A DNA stretch of 64,000 nucleotides, from assembly GCA_943789355.1 (NCBI GenBank), contig CALSTU010000002.1, positions 62,001 through 126,000 of the forward strand, read 5' to 3'. Positions 43,048 through 51,341 of this stretch are shown piece by piece. A model generated the notes under the pieces. That model had not been told where the DNA came from and searched no databases. It was given only the letters and a program-made list of their open reading frames with translations. Position 1 is the first letter of the stretch. Every line of letters starts with the position of its first letter. The stretch comes from UBA7430 sp002478765 (GTDB lineage Bacteria; Bacteroidota; Bacteroidia; Flavobacteriales; UBA7430). The position numbers and the translations under genes were made by a program.

Positions 43048-44352
43048 ATGAAACAATTGTTGTGCCTATTATTACTCATGATAAGCTTTTCGGTCACTGC
43101 TCAACAAACCGTTCACATCAAACTGAACCAAATGATTTTAGAGGAGTCGTTCAATGAGCTGAATGACATCTGGCCTGTCATCACCAACAATGACAACTTT
43201 TTTGTTTTTGATAAAGGCGAGTACTTTATGAATAGAACAAAAGCCGAAAGTCCTTACGCAATTATGGCTAATTGGGAAAACGACTTGAATACCTTCAGCA
43301 TGCGAGCATCTTTGATGTTGGGACCGGTTGAAGGTGTAAATCAAAGTTTAGGATTGGTTTTACGAGCAAGTAATGACGGTCAAACAGCTGTAATTTGTGA
43401 CATCAACAAACTTCACCGGTTTAGAATACGAAAGTTGGTTGATGGACGCTATCAAACAATTACCTCGGAAGGGAAAAATGGTTGGATCAAAAACAATGCA
43501 GTCAAAGGGATCAACGAGTATAACGAGATTAACATTCGCACGAACGGAACCGACCATGATCTTTTCATCAACGGTATTCTGGTATACAGTTTCCGTATTG
43601 AAGATCTTCAAGAAGGTAGTTTTGGCTTATTTATTGGACCTGAAACCAAAGGACGCGTAGACTATATTAATATCTATGCCGATGAGTTGTATCGTGATAA
43701 ATCAAAAATTTATCTAACTGACGATGAAGTAAGAACTCTCATTAAAGAAAATGAAAGTTTAAAATACGATCTTGAACAATCGCTCGATGCAAGGGCTTTG
43801 GAATTACAAAATGCCATTCGAATACTTGAAAATCAGCTGAAAGCAGTACGTCTCATTAATCTTCAATTGGATGAGGAAAACACTCAATATGCGGTCATCA
43901 AGTCAGCCGTAGACACACAACAAATTGATCTTCTGGTAGACCTTAGTCATAAGTTGATTGAAAACATCACTAGAAATAGACAACTAAAAATAGAGAACCA
44001 ATTGTTAACGGATTCTATCCAGAGTGTAAAAACAAACTTTGAAAATTTAGAATTGGAATTATTTCAAAAGATTATTGATCAGCATACGGAAGAGCAATTA
44101 TTTATTGATTCGATCCTCTCAACCTTTTGTTTGAAAGATACCGTATTTTTGCTTGAAGACTCAACATTATTTCCTGGATTAAAAATTGATTCGCTCAGAA
44201 TGGATACAGTCACTTTCGACTCTTTAAATACCCATTCTTTCAGTTTAAATAAAATAGGTAACGATTCTTTATTGTTAGATACCTTGCGAATAAAGGAAAT
44301 TACAAAATTAGATTCAATTATTGACAAAAAACGCATCCCTGAATCGGAATAA
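43048..44352 (+). CDS. Secreted LamG/DUF1080-like protein with coiled coil
   Basis: A 434-residue exported protein: signal peptide (residues 1-18, ending SVTAQ), a beta-sandwich-like domain (about 20-215) with WPVITNNDNFFVFDKG, SLGLVLRASNDGQTAVI, INIRTNGTDHDLFING and FGLFIGPETKGRVDYI, then a long coiled-coil region (about 230-350) and a low-complexity Ser/Asp/Leu tail. The first domain resembles concanavalin-like/DUF1080 folds used for carbohydrate or protein binding. There is no T9SS domain. It ends 2 bp before panB, so it shares a transcript with it, though no link to pantothenate synthesis is evident. Confidence 0.75.
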   Translation: MKQLLCLLLLMISFSVTAQQTVHIKLNQMILEESFNELNDIWPVITNNDNFFVFDKGEYFMNRTKAESPYAIMANWENDLNTFSMRASLMLGPVEGVNQSLGLVLRASNDGQTAVICDINKLHRFRIRKLVDGRYQTITSEGKNGWIKNNAVKGINEYNEINIRTNGTDHDLFINGILVYSFRIEDLQEGSFGLFIGPETKGRVDYINIYADELYRDKSKIYLTDDEVRTLIKENESLKYDLEQSLDARALELQNAIRILENQLKAVRLINLQLDEENTQYAVIKSAVDTQQIDLLVDLSHKLIENITRNRQLKIENQLLTDSIQSVKTNFENLELELFQKIIDQHTEEQLFIDSILSTFCLKDTVFLLEDSTLFPGLKIDSLRMDTVTFDSLNTHSFSLNKIGNDSLLLDTLRIKEITKLDSIIDKKRIPESE

Positions 44353-44354
44353 AT

Positions 44355-45173
44355 ATGTCAGAAGATAAGAGAAGTTTTAAACGGATCACCACAAATGTGC
44401 TTCAACAAATGAAGCGAGATGGTGAAAAAATAAGCATGCTTACAGCCTATGATTTCACCATGGCTAAAATGGTAGATGCTGCAGGTATTGACGTAATCCT
44501 TGTTGGAGATTCTGCATCAAATGTCATGGCAGGACACGAAACAACACTCCCCATCACATTAGATCAAATGATCTATCATGCTTCTTCTGTAATACGTGCA
44601 GTAGATCGCTCTCTGGTTGTCGTTGACTTGCCCTTTGGAGCTTATCAAGGTAACTCGATAGAAGCACTCAATTCTGCCATTAAAGTAATGAAAGAATCGG
44701 GAGCACATTCTGTCAAATTGGAAGGGGGAGCTGAAATTATCGATTCGATACGTCGAATACTAACTGCGGGAATTCCTGTTATGGGGCACTTAGGATTAAC
44801 TCCACAATCTATCTATAAATTTGGAACGTATACTGTCCGTGCGAACGATGAGGCTGAGGCAAATAAGCTTATTGAAGATGCAAAGCTACTTGAAGAAACA
44901 GGATGTTTTGCCATTGTCTTAGAAAAGATACCCGCGAATCTGGCTAAAAAAATTGCAGAAACTATAAAAATCCCAGTTATAGGAATCGGTGCTGGGCCTG
45001 ATGTAGATGGTCAAGTTCTGGTAACTCATGATTTACTAGGAATGACCCATGAATTTAGCCCACGTTTCTTACGAAGATACTTATCCCTGTATCAAGACAT
45101 TACTGAAGCTATTAAATCTTATGTGAAAGATGTTAAAAGTTTAAACTTCCCAAGCGACAAGGAAAAATATTAA
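44355..45173 (+). CDS. panB: 3-methyl-2-oxobutanoate hydroxymethyltransferase
   Basis: PanB transfers a hydroxymethyl group from methylenetetrahydrofolate to 2-oxoisovalerate, the first step to pantothenate and CoA. The 272-residue TIM-barrel protein has SMLTAYDFTMAKMVDAAGID near residue 28, the metal site LVGDSASNVMAGHETTLPIT near 50, VKLEGGAEIIDSIRRI near 116, HLGLTPQSI near 138 and IGIGAGPDVDGQVLV near 208. It is sandwiched between the secreted protein and an RluA-type gene with 1-nt TAATG coupling. Confidence 0.96.
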   Translation: MSEDKRSFKRITTNVLQQMKRDGEKISMLTAYDFTMAKMVDAAGIDVILVGDSASNVMAGHETTLPITLDQMIYHASSVIRAVDRSLVVVDLPFGAYQGNSIEALNSAIKVMKESGAHSVKLEGGAEIIDSIRRILTAGIPVMGHLGLTPQSIYKFGTYTVRANDEAEANKLIEDAKLLEETGCFAIVLEKIPANLAKKIAETIKIPVIGIGAGPDVDGQVLVTHDLLGMTHEFSPRFLRRYLSLYQDITEAIKSYVKDVKSLNFPSDKEKY

Positions 45174-45841
45174 TGATTGAAATTTTATATGAAGACAATC
45201 ACTTGATTGTTATTAATAAGAAGTCCGGTGATATCGTACAGGGAGATAAAACAGGTGACAAACCTCTTCCCGACTATGTAAAAGACTATCTGAGGGACAA
45301 GTATAAAAAAACAGGCAATATATTTTGCGGAGTCATTCATCGATTGGATAGACCCGTAAGTGGTATTGTCATCTTTGCCAAAACAAGCAAAGCTTTATCT
45401 CGAATGAACGAGCTTTTCAGAGATAAAGACATACAAAAAACATATTGGGCCATCGTTGAAAACAAACCAATCAAGCAAAGTAATCGATTGGAGAATTATT
45501 TACTCAAAAATCAACAAAAAAATAAATCAAGAGCCTTTTTAAAACCGCATAACGGAGCCCTAAAAGCTATTCTTGATTACCAAGTTGTAAAAAACTTAAA
45601 TCGTTACACACTTTTAGAGGTTAAACCTATTACCGGAAGGCATCACCAAATCAGAGTGCAATTATCTCAAATGGGAAGCGTGATCAAAGGGGATTTAAAA
45701 TACGGAGCCAAACGATCTAACAAAGATGCTTCAATATGTCTACATGCTCGTGAGATTAGCTTCATACATCCCGTAAAAAAAGAATCGATTAAGGTAGTCG
45801 CTCCAGTTCCAAATGAGCCTTTATGGAGCGCTTGCGAGTAA
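45173..45841 (+). CDS. RluA family pseudouridine synthase
   Basis: A 222-residue RNA pseudouridine synthase. The catalytic Asp lies in FCGVIHRLDRPVSGIVIFAK near residue 60, and KPITGRHHQIRVQLSQMG forms the second core motif near 155. There is no N-terminal S4 domain, as in the short RluA/TruC-like branch, so the target uridine (23S rRNA or tRNA) cannot be assigned. It overlaps panB by one nucleotide (TAATG). Confidence 0.93.
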   Translation: MIEILYEDNHLIVINKKSGDIVQGDKTGDKPLPDYVKDYLRDKYKKTGNIFCGVIHRLDRPVSGIVIFAKTSKALSRMNELFRDKDIQKTYWAIVENKPIKQSNRLENYLLKNQQKNKSRAFLKPHNGALKAILDYQVVKNLNRYTLLEVKPITGRHHQIRVQLSQMGSVIKGDLKYGAKRSNKDASICLHAREISFIHPVKKESIKVVAPVPNEPLWSACE

Positions 45842-45935
45842 CTATTTTAGGATTATGACTACGGTTTCCGTACCGTTCAGCTTGCTTACATCATCAATTT
45901 TTCATATATTAGGGAATAACCAATATGAAAATTAC

Positions 45936-46295
45936 ATGCATTTAAGCTCAAAAGAATTGACCATTTTATACAACAAGGATAATGAAAGAGATCGAAAAAC
46001 ATTGTCGTATGCGCATACCATTACCCAAAAAATAAACAAGCAAGAATTAAACTCAGTAAGGATATCCGGAACCCTATTCCAGGTATTTGTAAACACCTTA
46101 GAAAAAGATCCGAAAAAGTTAATCAATAAAGCTGACCCCTATTACCAAAAAAATATTAGGGGAAGAAATTTCAGTGTAAATGCCTGGTTCAAAATGCTCA
46201 GGAAAAACCCAAACTTATTGAAAGCTCCATTGGCAATGTATGAGAACAAAGCCGTTGTTTGCCATACGCCTACTGACATCCTAAAACTTGCTTAA
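45936..46295 (+). CDS. ArsC/Spx-like thioredoxin-fold protein lacking the active-site Cys
   Basis: A 119-residue protein matching the arsenate reductase-related fold in layout: a first strand ELTILYNKDNERDRKTLSYA, a helical insert, DPYYQKNIRGRNFSVNAWFKML near residue 75, and the NPNLLKAPLAMYENKAVVC region corresponding to the cis-Pro part. The catalytic Cys of ArsC/Spx (YNPxC) is Asn here. The frame opens at 45813 within the RluA gene, but the ATG at 45936 matches the fold start. It follows the RluA gene by 94 bp. Confidence 0.72.
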   Translation: MHLSSKELTILYNKDNERDRKTLSYAHTITQKINKQELNSVRISGTLFQVFVNTLEKDPKKLINKADPYYQKNIRGRNFSVNAWFKMLRKNPNLLKAPLAMYENKAVVCHTPTDILKLA

Positions 46296-46351
46296 AAGTC
46301 AAGGGTCTTTGAGGATGGTTTTAATTCCGAAAAAAGCTACAAATCTAACAG

Positions 46352-46924
46352 CTACCTCCAGGTTGTTTTACTCTGGATACTCGAGAAACGTTTACCCGGT
46401 TTGTTTATTTTCTGATCACACTTTCCAAAGTATAGGAATCCCAAAAGAACATCAATTGACTTACAACCAACAAAAGTCTTCATAGCATCGGATTCTGGCA
46501 TGAATCCTGATGACCAATGGACCGCAATTTCCTTTGAAGCCGATGAAAGTAAGATGTTTTGAACCGCACACGAAACCGCCATAATTTCTTCCACAAAAGG
46601 AACCTTAGGAGTCTGAGTGTTTTTGGCAATAACGGCTACGATGTGAGAGGCTAAACAAGGAGTCTTCAACAACTTATCGCGTTTACCTTGATCCTGGTTT
46701 TCTAAAGAAATTGTTTCATCATAAAGAGTTGATTGAAACACTCCCAAAGAAGACCTTGAAACTCCAGAAAAAACAACAAACCTCCAGGGCTCCGTATATC
46801 TATGTGAGGGAGCCCAATTTGCAGATGCTAGTATCTGTTTTATCTGATCATCGGGTATGGTTTCCCCAGAAAAAAACTGAGGTTTTATATTTCTTCTGTT
46901 GTTAATTATCTGTTCTAATTTCAT
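46352..46924 (-). CDS. Nitroreductase family protein
   Basis: A 190-residue FMN-dependent nitroreductase of the YdjA-like type. Features are the N-terminal RRNIKPQFFSGETIPDDQI, the ANWAPSHRYTEPWRFVVF block near residue 35 that contacts FMN, EIMAVSCAVQNILLSSASK near 110, and the C-terminal LGFLYFGKCD. It reduces small electrophilic substrates with NAD(P)H; the substrate is unknown. It overlaps the upstream membrane protein gene by 23 bp, which suggests a shared transcript. Confidence 0.9.
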   Translation of the reverse strand: MKLEQIINNRRNIKPQFFSGETIPDDQIKQILASANWAPSHRYTEPWRFVVFSGVSRSSLGVFQSTLYDETISLENQDQGKRDKLLKTPCLASHIVAVIAKNTQTPKVPFVEEIMAVSCAVQNILLSSASKEIAVHWSSGFMPESDAMKTFVGCKSIDVLLGFLYFGKCDQKINKPGKRFSSIQSKTTWR

Positions 46925-47288
46925 AGGCCTTTTTTTTAATCAAAAAATGATACAGCATTACTCCCGAAGCATAAGCAAGTAAATCATAGGCATCTGCTAC
47001 ATAACGATCTGATAAATTTGGTAACAAGTATTCAAAAATTATAGAGATGTATGAAAAAAAGAACACCAATTGTTTGGTGGAAAATTCATAAATCCTTTTG
47101 GAGTAAAATGACAATAAAAACTTCGTTAAAGTTAAGATGATCAGTGGAGCAATCAGATCATTCAAATATGACTTTGCAAAAAAATCACCGACAAAAAATA
47201 CTCCGAACTCATTCATAAGAAATATGAGAACTGAAAGTAAGAAAATAGTATTGCCAAGGGTTATCCGGGTAATATACTTGCAATCCAT
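46902..47288 (-). CDS. Small membrane protein (four predicted helices)
   Basis: A 128-residue hydrophobic protein with helices near residues 12-28, 43-60, 72-90 and 103-118. The DAYDLLAYASGVMLYHFLI stretch and YLNDLIAPLI resemble a Bacteroidota family of small membrane proteins with VanZ-like features. No catalytic site is recognised. It overlaps both neighbours (23 bp and 28 bp), so the three genes are translated together. Confidence 0.65.
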   Translation of the reverse strand: MDCKYITRITLGNTIFLLSVLIFLMNEFGVFFVGDFFAKSYLNDLIAPLIILTLTKFLLSFYSKRIYEFSTKQLVFFFSYISIIFEYLLPNLSDRYVADAYDLLAYASGVMLYHFLIKKKAYEIRTDN

Positions 47289-47536
47289 AATAACAGAGAT
47301 AATATTCCAAAAAAAACAATTTGAACCAATTGAATGATTCTTTTACCAAAAACGATCAGATAACCATCTTTATCCCCAATTTTTATTAGGGGCACTTTAA
47401 ATGGGTCAGGATTTGCTTCTAAACTCTCTTTAACGCGTCGCTCCTTTTCAAACAACTCAGAACCACAAAAAACACAAAAGGCGTCTTTGGCATCATTCCA
47501 CTGTTTACAATTTGGACATGACTTTTCTCCGATCAT
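47261..47536 (-). CDS. Zinc-ribbon small membrane protein
   Basis: A 91-residue protein with an N-terminal zinc-ribbon (CPNC at residues 8-11 and CVFC near 21) and a C-terminal membrane helix (IVFFGILSLLLWIASIL). The layout is of the zinc-ribbon/TM type found as small envelope proteins. Its function is unknown. It heads the three-gene run with a predicted promoter upstream. Confidence 0.7.
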   Translation of the reverse strand: MIGEKSCPNCKQWNDAKDAFCVFCGSELFEKERRVKESLEANPDPFKVPLIKIGDKDGYLIVFGKRIIQLVQIVFFGILSLLLWIASILPG

Positions 47537-47562
47537 TTAAAGATAAGATTGATTGTTTTATA

Positions 47563-47596
47563 CAAATTTAGGGCAGAAAATAATTATATGAATCAA
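47563..47596 (-). promoter_or_regulatory. Predicted promoter of the zinc-ribbon/membrane/nitroreductase run
   Basis: On the minus strand TTG (47596-47594), a 23-nt spacer and TAAATTTG (47570-47563) fit the consensus at its upper spacing limit. The -7 element is 26 bp before the ATG. Confidence 0.5.
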
Positions 47597-47631
47597 CCAA
47601 AAGGATTTATTTTAGTAGAATTACAAAAAGG

Positions 47632-50070
47632 CTAAAAAGGATCAACATCAATTCGAACTCTAAGACCTCTAAAACTTTCGTGACTTAAGATACCATTGAC
47701 AAACCTTCTTAACTTTTTCTTTGAATCAGGGTACGACAAAGTTCTTTCTAGTTTTAGAAGAATCTGTTTTTGATAATAGCCTTTCAAACGCTCAAAAGCA
47801 GGGTATTCTGGGCCTAAAACTCGGTGTTCAAAAACCGTTCTAAGTGAATTGGCTAATACAGACGAGGCTTGCTCAACAACTCTTCTATTGCGATGACGAA
47901 CACTAAGATGTATTAGTTTATAATAAGGAGGGTACCGAAATGCTTGACGCTCCATCAACTGACCTTTTAACAAGTCGGAATAATTGTGATTTTTTACAAA
48001 TTTTAAAATCTCATGATCGGGTTGAAACGTCTGAATAATGACCTCACTATCTGACTTTTTACGACCTGCTCTACCTGAAACTTGAGAAAGCATTTGAAAA
48101 GACCTTTCAAAAGCCCTGAAATCAGGAAAATTTAACATTTGATCTGCACTAAGCACACCAACTAAGCCAACAGAAGAAAAGTCTAAACCCTTGGAAATCA
48201 TTTGTGTACCAACAAGTATATCTATTTCCTGATCCTCAAAGGCATTCAATATATTCTCATAAGAATCTTTCTTCCTTGTGGTGTCTAAATCCATTCTCCG
48301 TATCACTCGATTTGGAAATAAATCTTGCAATTCATCTTCTATTTTCTCTGTACCAAAGCCCTTCAATTTTACATCCTGCTTGTTACAGGATTTACAATGA
48401 TTTGAATTTTTTTCTGAATATCCACAGTAATGACACCTCAGCATGGAACTACTCATATGAAAGGTTAAACTAACATCACAATGCTTGCACTGGGGAACAT
48501 GACCGCAAGACTGACACTCTTGTTGAGGAGCAAAGCCTCTTCTATTCTGAAACAATAAGACTTGCTCTCCACGATCCAAAGTATTTTCAACAGCCATCAA
48601 CAAAGCGTTGGAAAAATGACCATTCATTCGTTTGCGTTTGTATGCATGAGCGACATCAACAAGATGAACTTCTGGTAATTTAAAGCCTCCAAATCGTTGT
48701 TTTAGTGAACATAAACCGTATTTGCCATTGTTCACGTTGAAAGCTGTTTCTAATGATGGGGTGGCTGTTCCTAAAACTACTTGACAGTCGAAATGGTGAC
48801 CCATGTATACCGCAACATCTCTAGCTTGATAACGCGGAGCCGGATCCTGTTGCTTAAAAGAGCTTTCATGCTCTTCATCAACGATAATCAGACCTAAATC
48901 CTCAAAAGGTAAAAATACACAAGAGCGAGCGCCTATAACAATTGGAAAACGAAGATTATTTTTTACATCACGCCACAACTCAGCACGTTCATGCATTCCA
49001 AAACGAGAATGATAGACCCCTACTTTATCACCAAAAGCATGCTTAAGACGTGAAACCAATTGAGTGGTCAAAGCTATTTCAGGAACCATGTACAACACCT
49101 GTTTTCCGGAGTCAATATATTTTTTGATGAGATGAATGTATACTTCCGTTTTTCCACTAGAAGTTACACCATGCAAAAGATTTACCTTTTTTACATTCGA
49201 TTCAAGCAGCTCTAATGCAGACACTTGTTCGGTATTTAAATCTAATAGTGGTGTGCCCTGTAATTGCTCTTGTTCAATACGGTTTACTTCCAATTCGTAA
49301 AGCTCAACAATCTCTTTCTGAACAAGGGCTTTAACATAGGAAGTTTTAAACCCTTGACGTTTGCAAAACGGATGAAAAGGTACATCCTCACTTTTTTCTG
49401 ATAAGAACTTAAGGAGAAACTCCTCTTGTTTCGGAGAACGTCTGTGTGACTTCAACCTTTCGATGGCAGATTCCGGATTCAACAATGGATTCAAGCGCAT
49501 CATCTTACGAATCTTAGGCTTGAAGCGTTCAGACACTTCATCCTCAATTTGAACGATATTTAATTCTTGCATCTTTTTCACAAATGGCAAGACAATTTTG
49601 CGACGCAAGATTTGACCTATTTCCTGAATCTTTAAGCGTTTTTGAAGCTGAAGAGCATCTGTAACTAAAAATTCAGCATCGGTAAGTTTCGATGTGTCAT
49701 GATTCCATTCCGGATGCAAAACAATGTAGGTTTCATTGGCTAATTTAAAAGACGAAGGTAATGCCGCATTCATCACCTCTCCTATAGAGCACATGTAGTA
49801 CTCGGCAATCCAATGCCAGAGATCTATATGCTTTCTGGAAACAATGGGAGCATCATCTAAAACATCAAGAACAAATTTAGTTTCGTAATCTGGAGTGTTG
49901 TGATGAATAGAATCTATGATTCCGGCGTATATTTTTGTTCGTCCAAAAGGTACCGCAACCCTACATCCTATTTGAGCTTTTGAAACCTGCTCATGATCTA
50001 ACTGATAGGTGAACTTTTGCTGCAGTGGTAGAGGGAGAATAACATCAACATATGTTACTTCCGAAAACAT
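47632..50070 (-). CDS. priA: Primosomal protein N' (replication restart helicase PriA)
   Basis: PriA reloads the replisome at collapsed forks. The 812-residue protein has the N-terminal DNA-binding domain (YVDVILPLPLQQKFTYQL), Walker A LHGVTSSGKTEVYIHL near residue 300, the DEEH helicase box IIVDEEHESSFKQQ near 393, a double zinc-binding cluster (CQSCGHVPQCKHC, CHYCGYSEKNSNHCKSC) near 530-570, and the C-terminal QMISKGLDFSSVGLVGVL helicase motif. A TTG one codon upstream (50073) is possible, but the ATG at 50070 gives a TGATG junction with the preceding methyltransferase gene. Confidence 0.96.
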   Translation of the reverse strand: MFSEVTYVDVILPLPLQQKFTYQLDHEQVSKAQIGCRVAVPFGRTKIYAGIIDSIHHNTPDYETKFVLDVLDDAPIVSRKHIDLWHWIAEYYMCSIGEVMNAALPSSFKLANETYIVLHPEWNHDTSKLTDAEFLVTDALQLQKRLKIQEIGQILRRKIVLPFVKKMQELNIVQIEDEVSERFKPKIRKMMRLNPLLNPESAIERLKSHRRSPKQEEFLLKFLSEKSEDVPFHPFCKRQGFKTSYVKALVQKEIVELYELEVNRIEQEQLQGTPLLDLNTEQVSALELLESNVKKVNLLHGVTSSGKTEVYIHLIKKYIDSGKQVLYMVPEIALTTQLVSRLKHAFGDKVGVYHSRFGMHERAELWRDVKNNLRFPIVIGARSCVFLPFEDLGLIIVDEEHESSFKQQDPAPRYQARDVAVYMGHHFDCQVVLGTATPSLETAFNVNNGKYGLCSLKQRFGGFKLPEVHLVDVAHAYKRKRMNGHFSNALLMAVENTLDRGEQVLLFQNRRGFAPQQECQSCGHVPQCKHCDVSLTFHMSSSMLRCHYCGYSEKNSNHCKSCNKQDVKLKGFGTEKIEDELQDLFPNRVIRRMDLDTTRKKDSYENILNAFEDQEIDILVGTQMISKGLDFSSVGLVGVLSADQMLNFPDFRAFERSFQMLSQVSGRAGRKKSDSEVIIQTFQPDHEILKFVKNHNYSDLLKGQLMERQAFRYPPYYKLIHLSVRHRNRRVVEQASSVLANSLRTVFEHRVLGPEYPAFERLKGYYQKQILLKLERTLSYPDSKKKLRRFVNGILSHESFRGLRVRIDVDPF

Positions 50071-51248
50071 CAATTCTGCTTATTTTTCATTTTTTTTGTA
50101 CCCAAATACATTTCATACTTCACAAAACGACACTCTAGCTTTGCTTGATAAATTTCTATCTTTCTAGAGGCTCTCAATCCAACATGATTTAATCCTTCCA
50201 AATGAGAAGTCAAAAACCAAGCTTCTGATCCTGAATAGTTCTTTTTTAAGGTATCACCGATACTCTTATACATTTCAGGTATATCTCCCTGTATTCGAAC
50301 CCCGTATGGTGGATTAAACACCAAATGTGTGGGTCCTTCAGGTTTTTTTGTTTCAAAGAAATCAGCACAATGTATTTCAATGTAATCTTGTAGTCCTGAA
50401 TTTTCAATATTGATTTTTGCAGAGGCTACAGTCTCCGGATTTAAATCGTAACCAATTATTTTACCGTAACAATCCTCGGCTCTCTTTAATTTACTACTTC
50501 TGATTAACTCCCAGAGTCCTGAGTCGAAATCAGGCCAATCTTGAAAAGCAAAATGGTCTCGATTTATGTTCGCAGGAATGTTAGCTCCAATCATGGCTGC
50601 TTCAACTAAAAAAGTACCCGAACCACACATACCATCCACAAAGTTTGATTTCCGATCCCAACCGCTCAACAAGATGAGTCCTGCTGCTAAAGCTTCTGAA
50701 ATTGGAGCCTCATTAGTTTCAAGTCGATATCCCCTTTTGTGTAAAGACTTCCCAGAACTATCAATAGATAAAGTACAGGTTTCATCTGTAATATGAATAT
50801 TTATTCTAAGATTAGGTTGGTCGAGGTCAACGTCCGGTCGCATACCACACTTATCTCTAAATTGATCAACTATAGCATCTTTGGTTTTTAATGCGACATA
50901 CAGGGAATGATTGAAGTGAGGTGAATTCACAAAAGAGTCAACGGCAAACTTATCATCAATTGTCATGTATTGCTCCCAATCTATATCACGGAGTTCTGCA
51001 TACAACTGATCCTCATTGCGTACTTTAAAAGTTTTGATGGGCTTGATGATTCTCACTGCAGTTCTGAGAGAAAGATTGGCTTTGTACATAAAACCTAAAT
51101 CTCCTTTAAACTTCACCGCTCTTCGAAGTGTTTTTATTTCCTGCGCTCCCAACTGGAGTAACTCCTTGGCCAGCACATCTTCCAGACCATGATAGGTTTT
51201 AGCAATCATTTCGAAATTGCTGTCATCCTGCTTATTTTTCTTTGGCAT
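50070..51248 (-). CDS. THUMP-domain class I SAM-dependent RNA methyltransferase (RlmL-like)
   Basis: A 392-residue enzyme corresponding to the N-terminal half of RlmKL (23S rRNA m2G2445). An N-terminal ferredoxin-like/THUMP region (about 1-160, FEMIAKTYHGLEDVLAKEL) precedes a Rossmann methyltransferase domain with VDGMCGSGTFLVEAAMIG (about 205), GYDLNPETVASAKINIENSG near 262, and the catalytic loop VFNPPYGVRI near 310. The fused RlmK half is absent, as is usual in Bacteroidota. It overlaps priA by one nucleotide (TGATG). Confidence 0.92.
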   Translation of the reverse strand: MPKKNKQDDSNFEMIAKTYHGLEDVLAKELLQLGAQEIKTLRRAVKFKGDLGFMYKANLSLRTAVRIIKPIKTFKVRNEDQLYAELRDIDWEQYMTIDDKFAVDSFVNSPHFNHSLYVALKTKDAIVDQFRDKCGMRPDVDLDQPNLRINIHITDETCTLSIDSSGKSLHKRGYRLETNEAPISEALAAGLILLSGWDRKSNFVDGMCGSGTFLVEAAMIGANIPANINRDHFAFQDWPDFDSGLWELIRSSKLKRAEDCYGKIIGYDLNPETVASAKINIENSGLQDYIEIHCADFFETKKPEGPTHLVFNPPYGVRIQGDIPEMYKSIGDTLKKNYSGSEAWFLTSHLEGLNHVGLRASRKIEIYQAKLECRFVKYEMYLGTKKMKNKQN

Positions 51249-51273
51249 ACCCTTGAACCATTTAAATGAAGGA

Positions 51274-51281
51274 CAAATATA
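51274..51281 (-). promoter_or_regulatory. Putative -7 element of the RlmL-like/priA pair
   Basis: TATATTTG on the minus strand matches TAnnTTTG, 25 bases before the ATG. The expected -33 TTG is not clear. Confidence 0.4.
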
Positions 51282-51341
51282 AAAGTATTTTACAATTATT
51301 GAAGCTGAAATAAATGCGCAAATTCACTTTTTATCAATATT

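Noticed and set aside
45813..45935. Upstream extension of the ArsC-like gene
   Set aside because: The first 41 residues overlap the RluA gene and lack similarity. The ATG at 45936 begins at the fold start.
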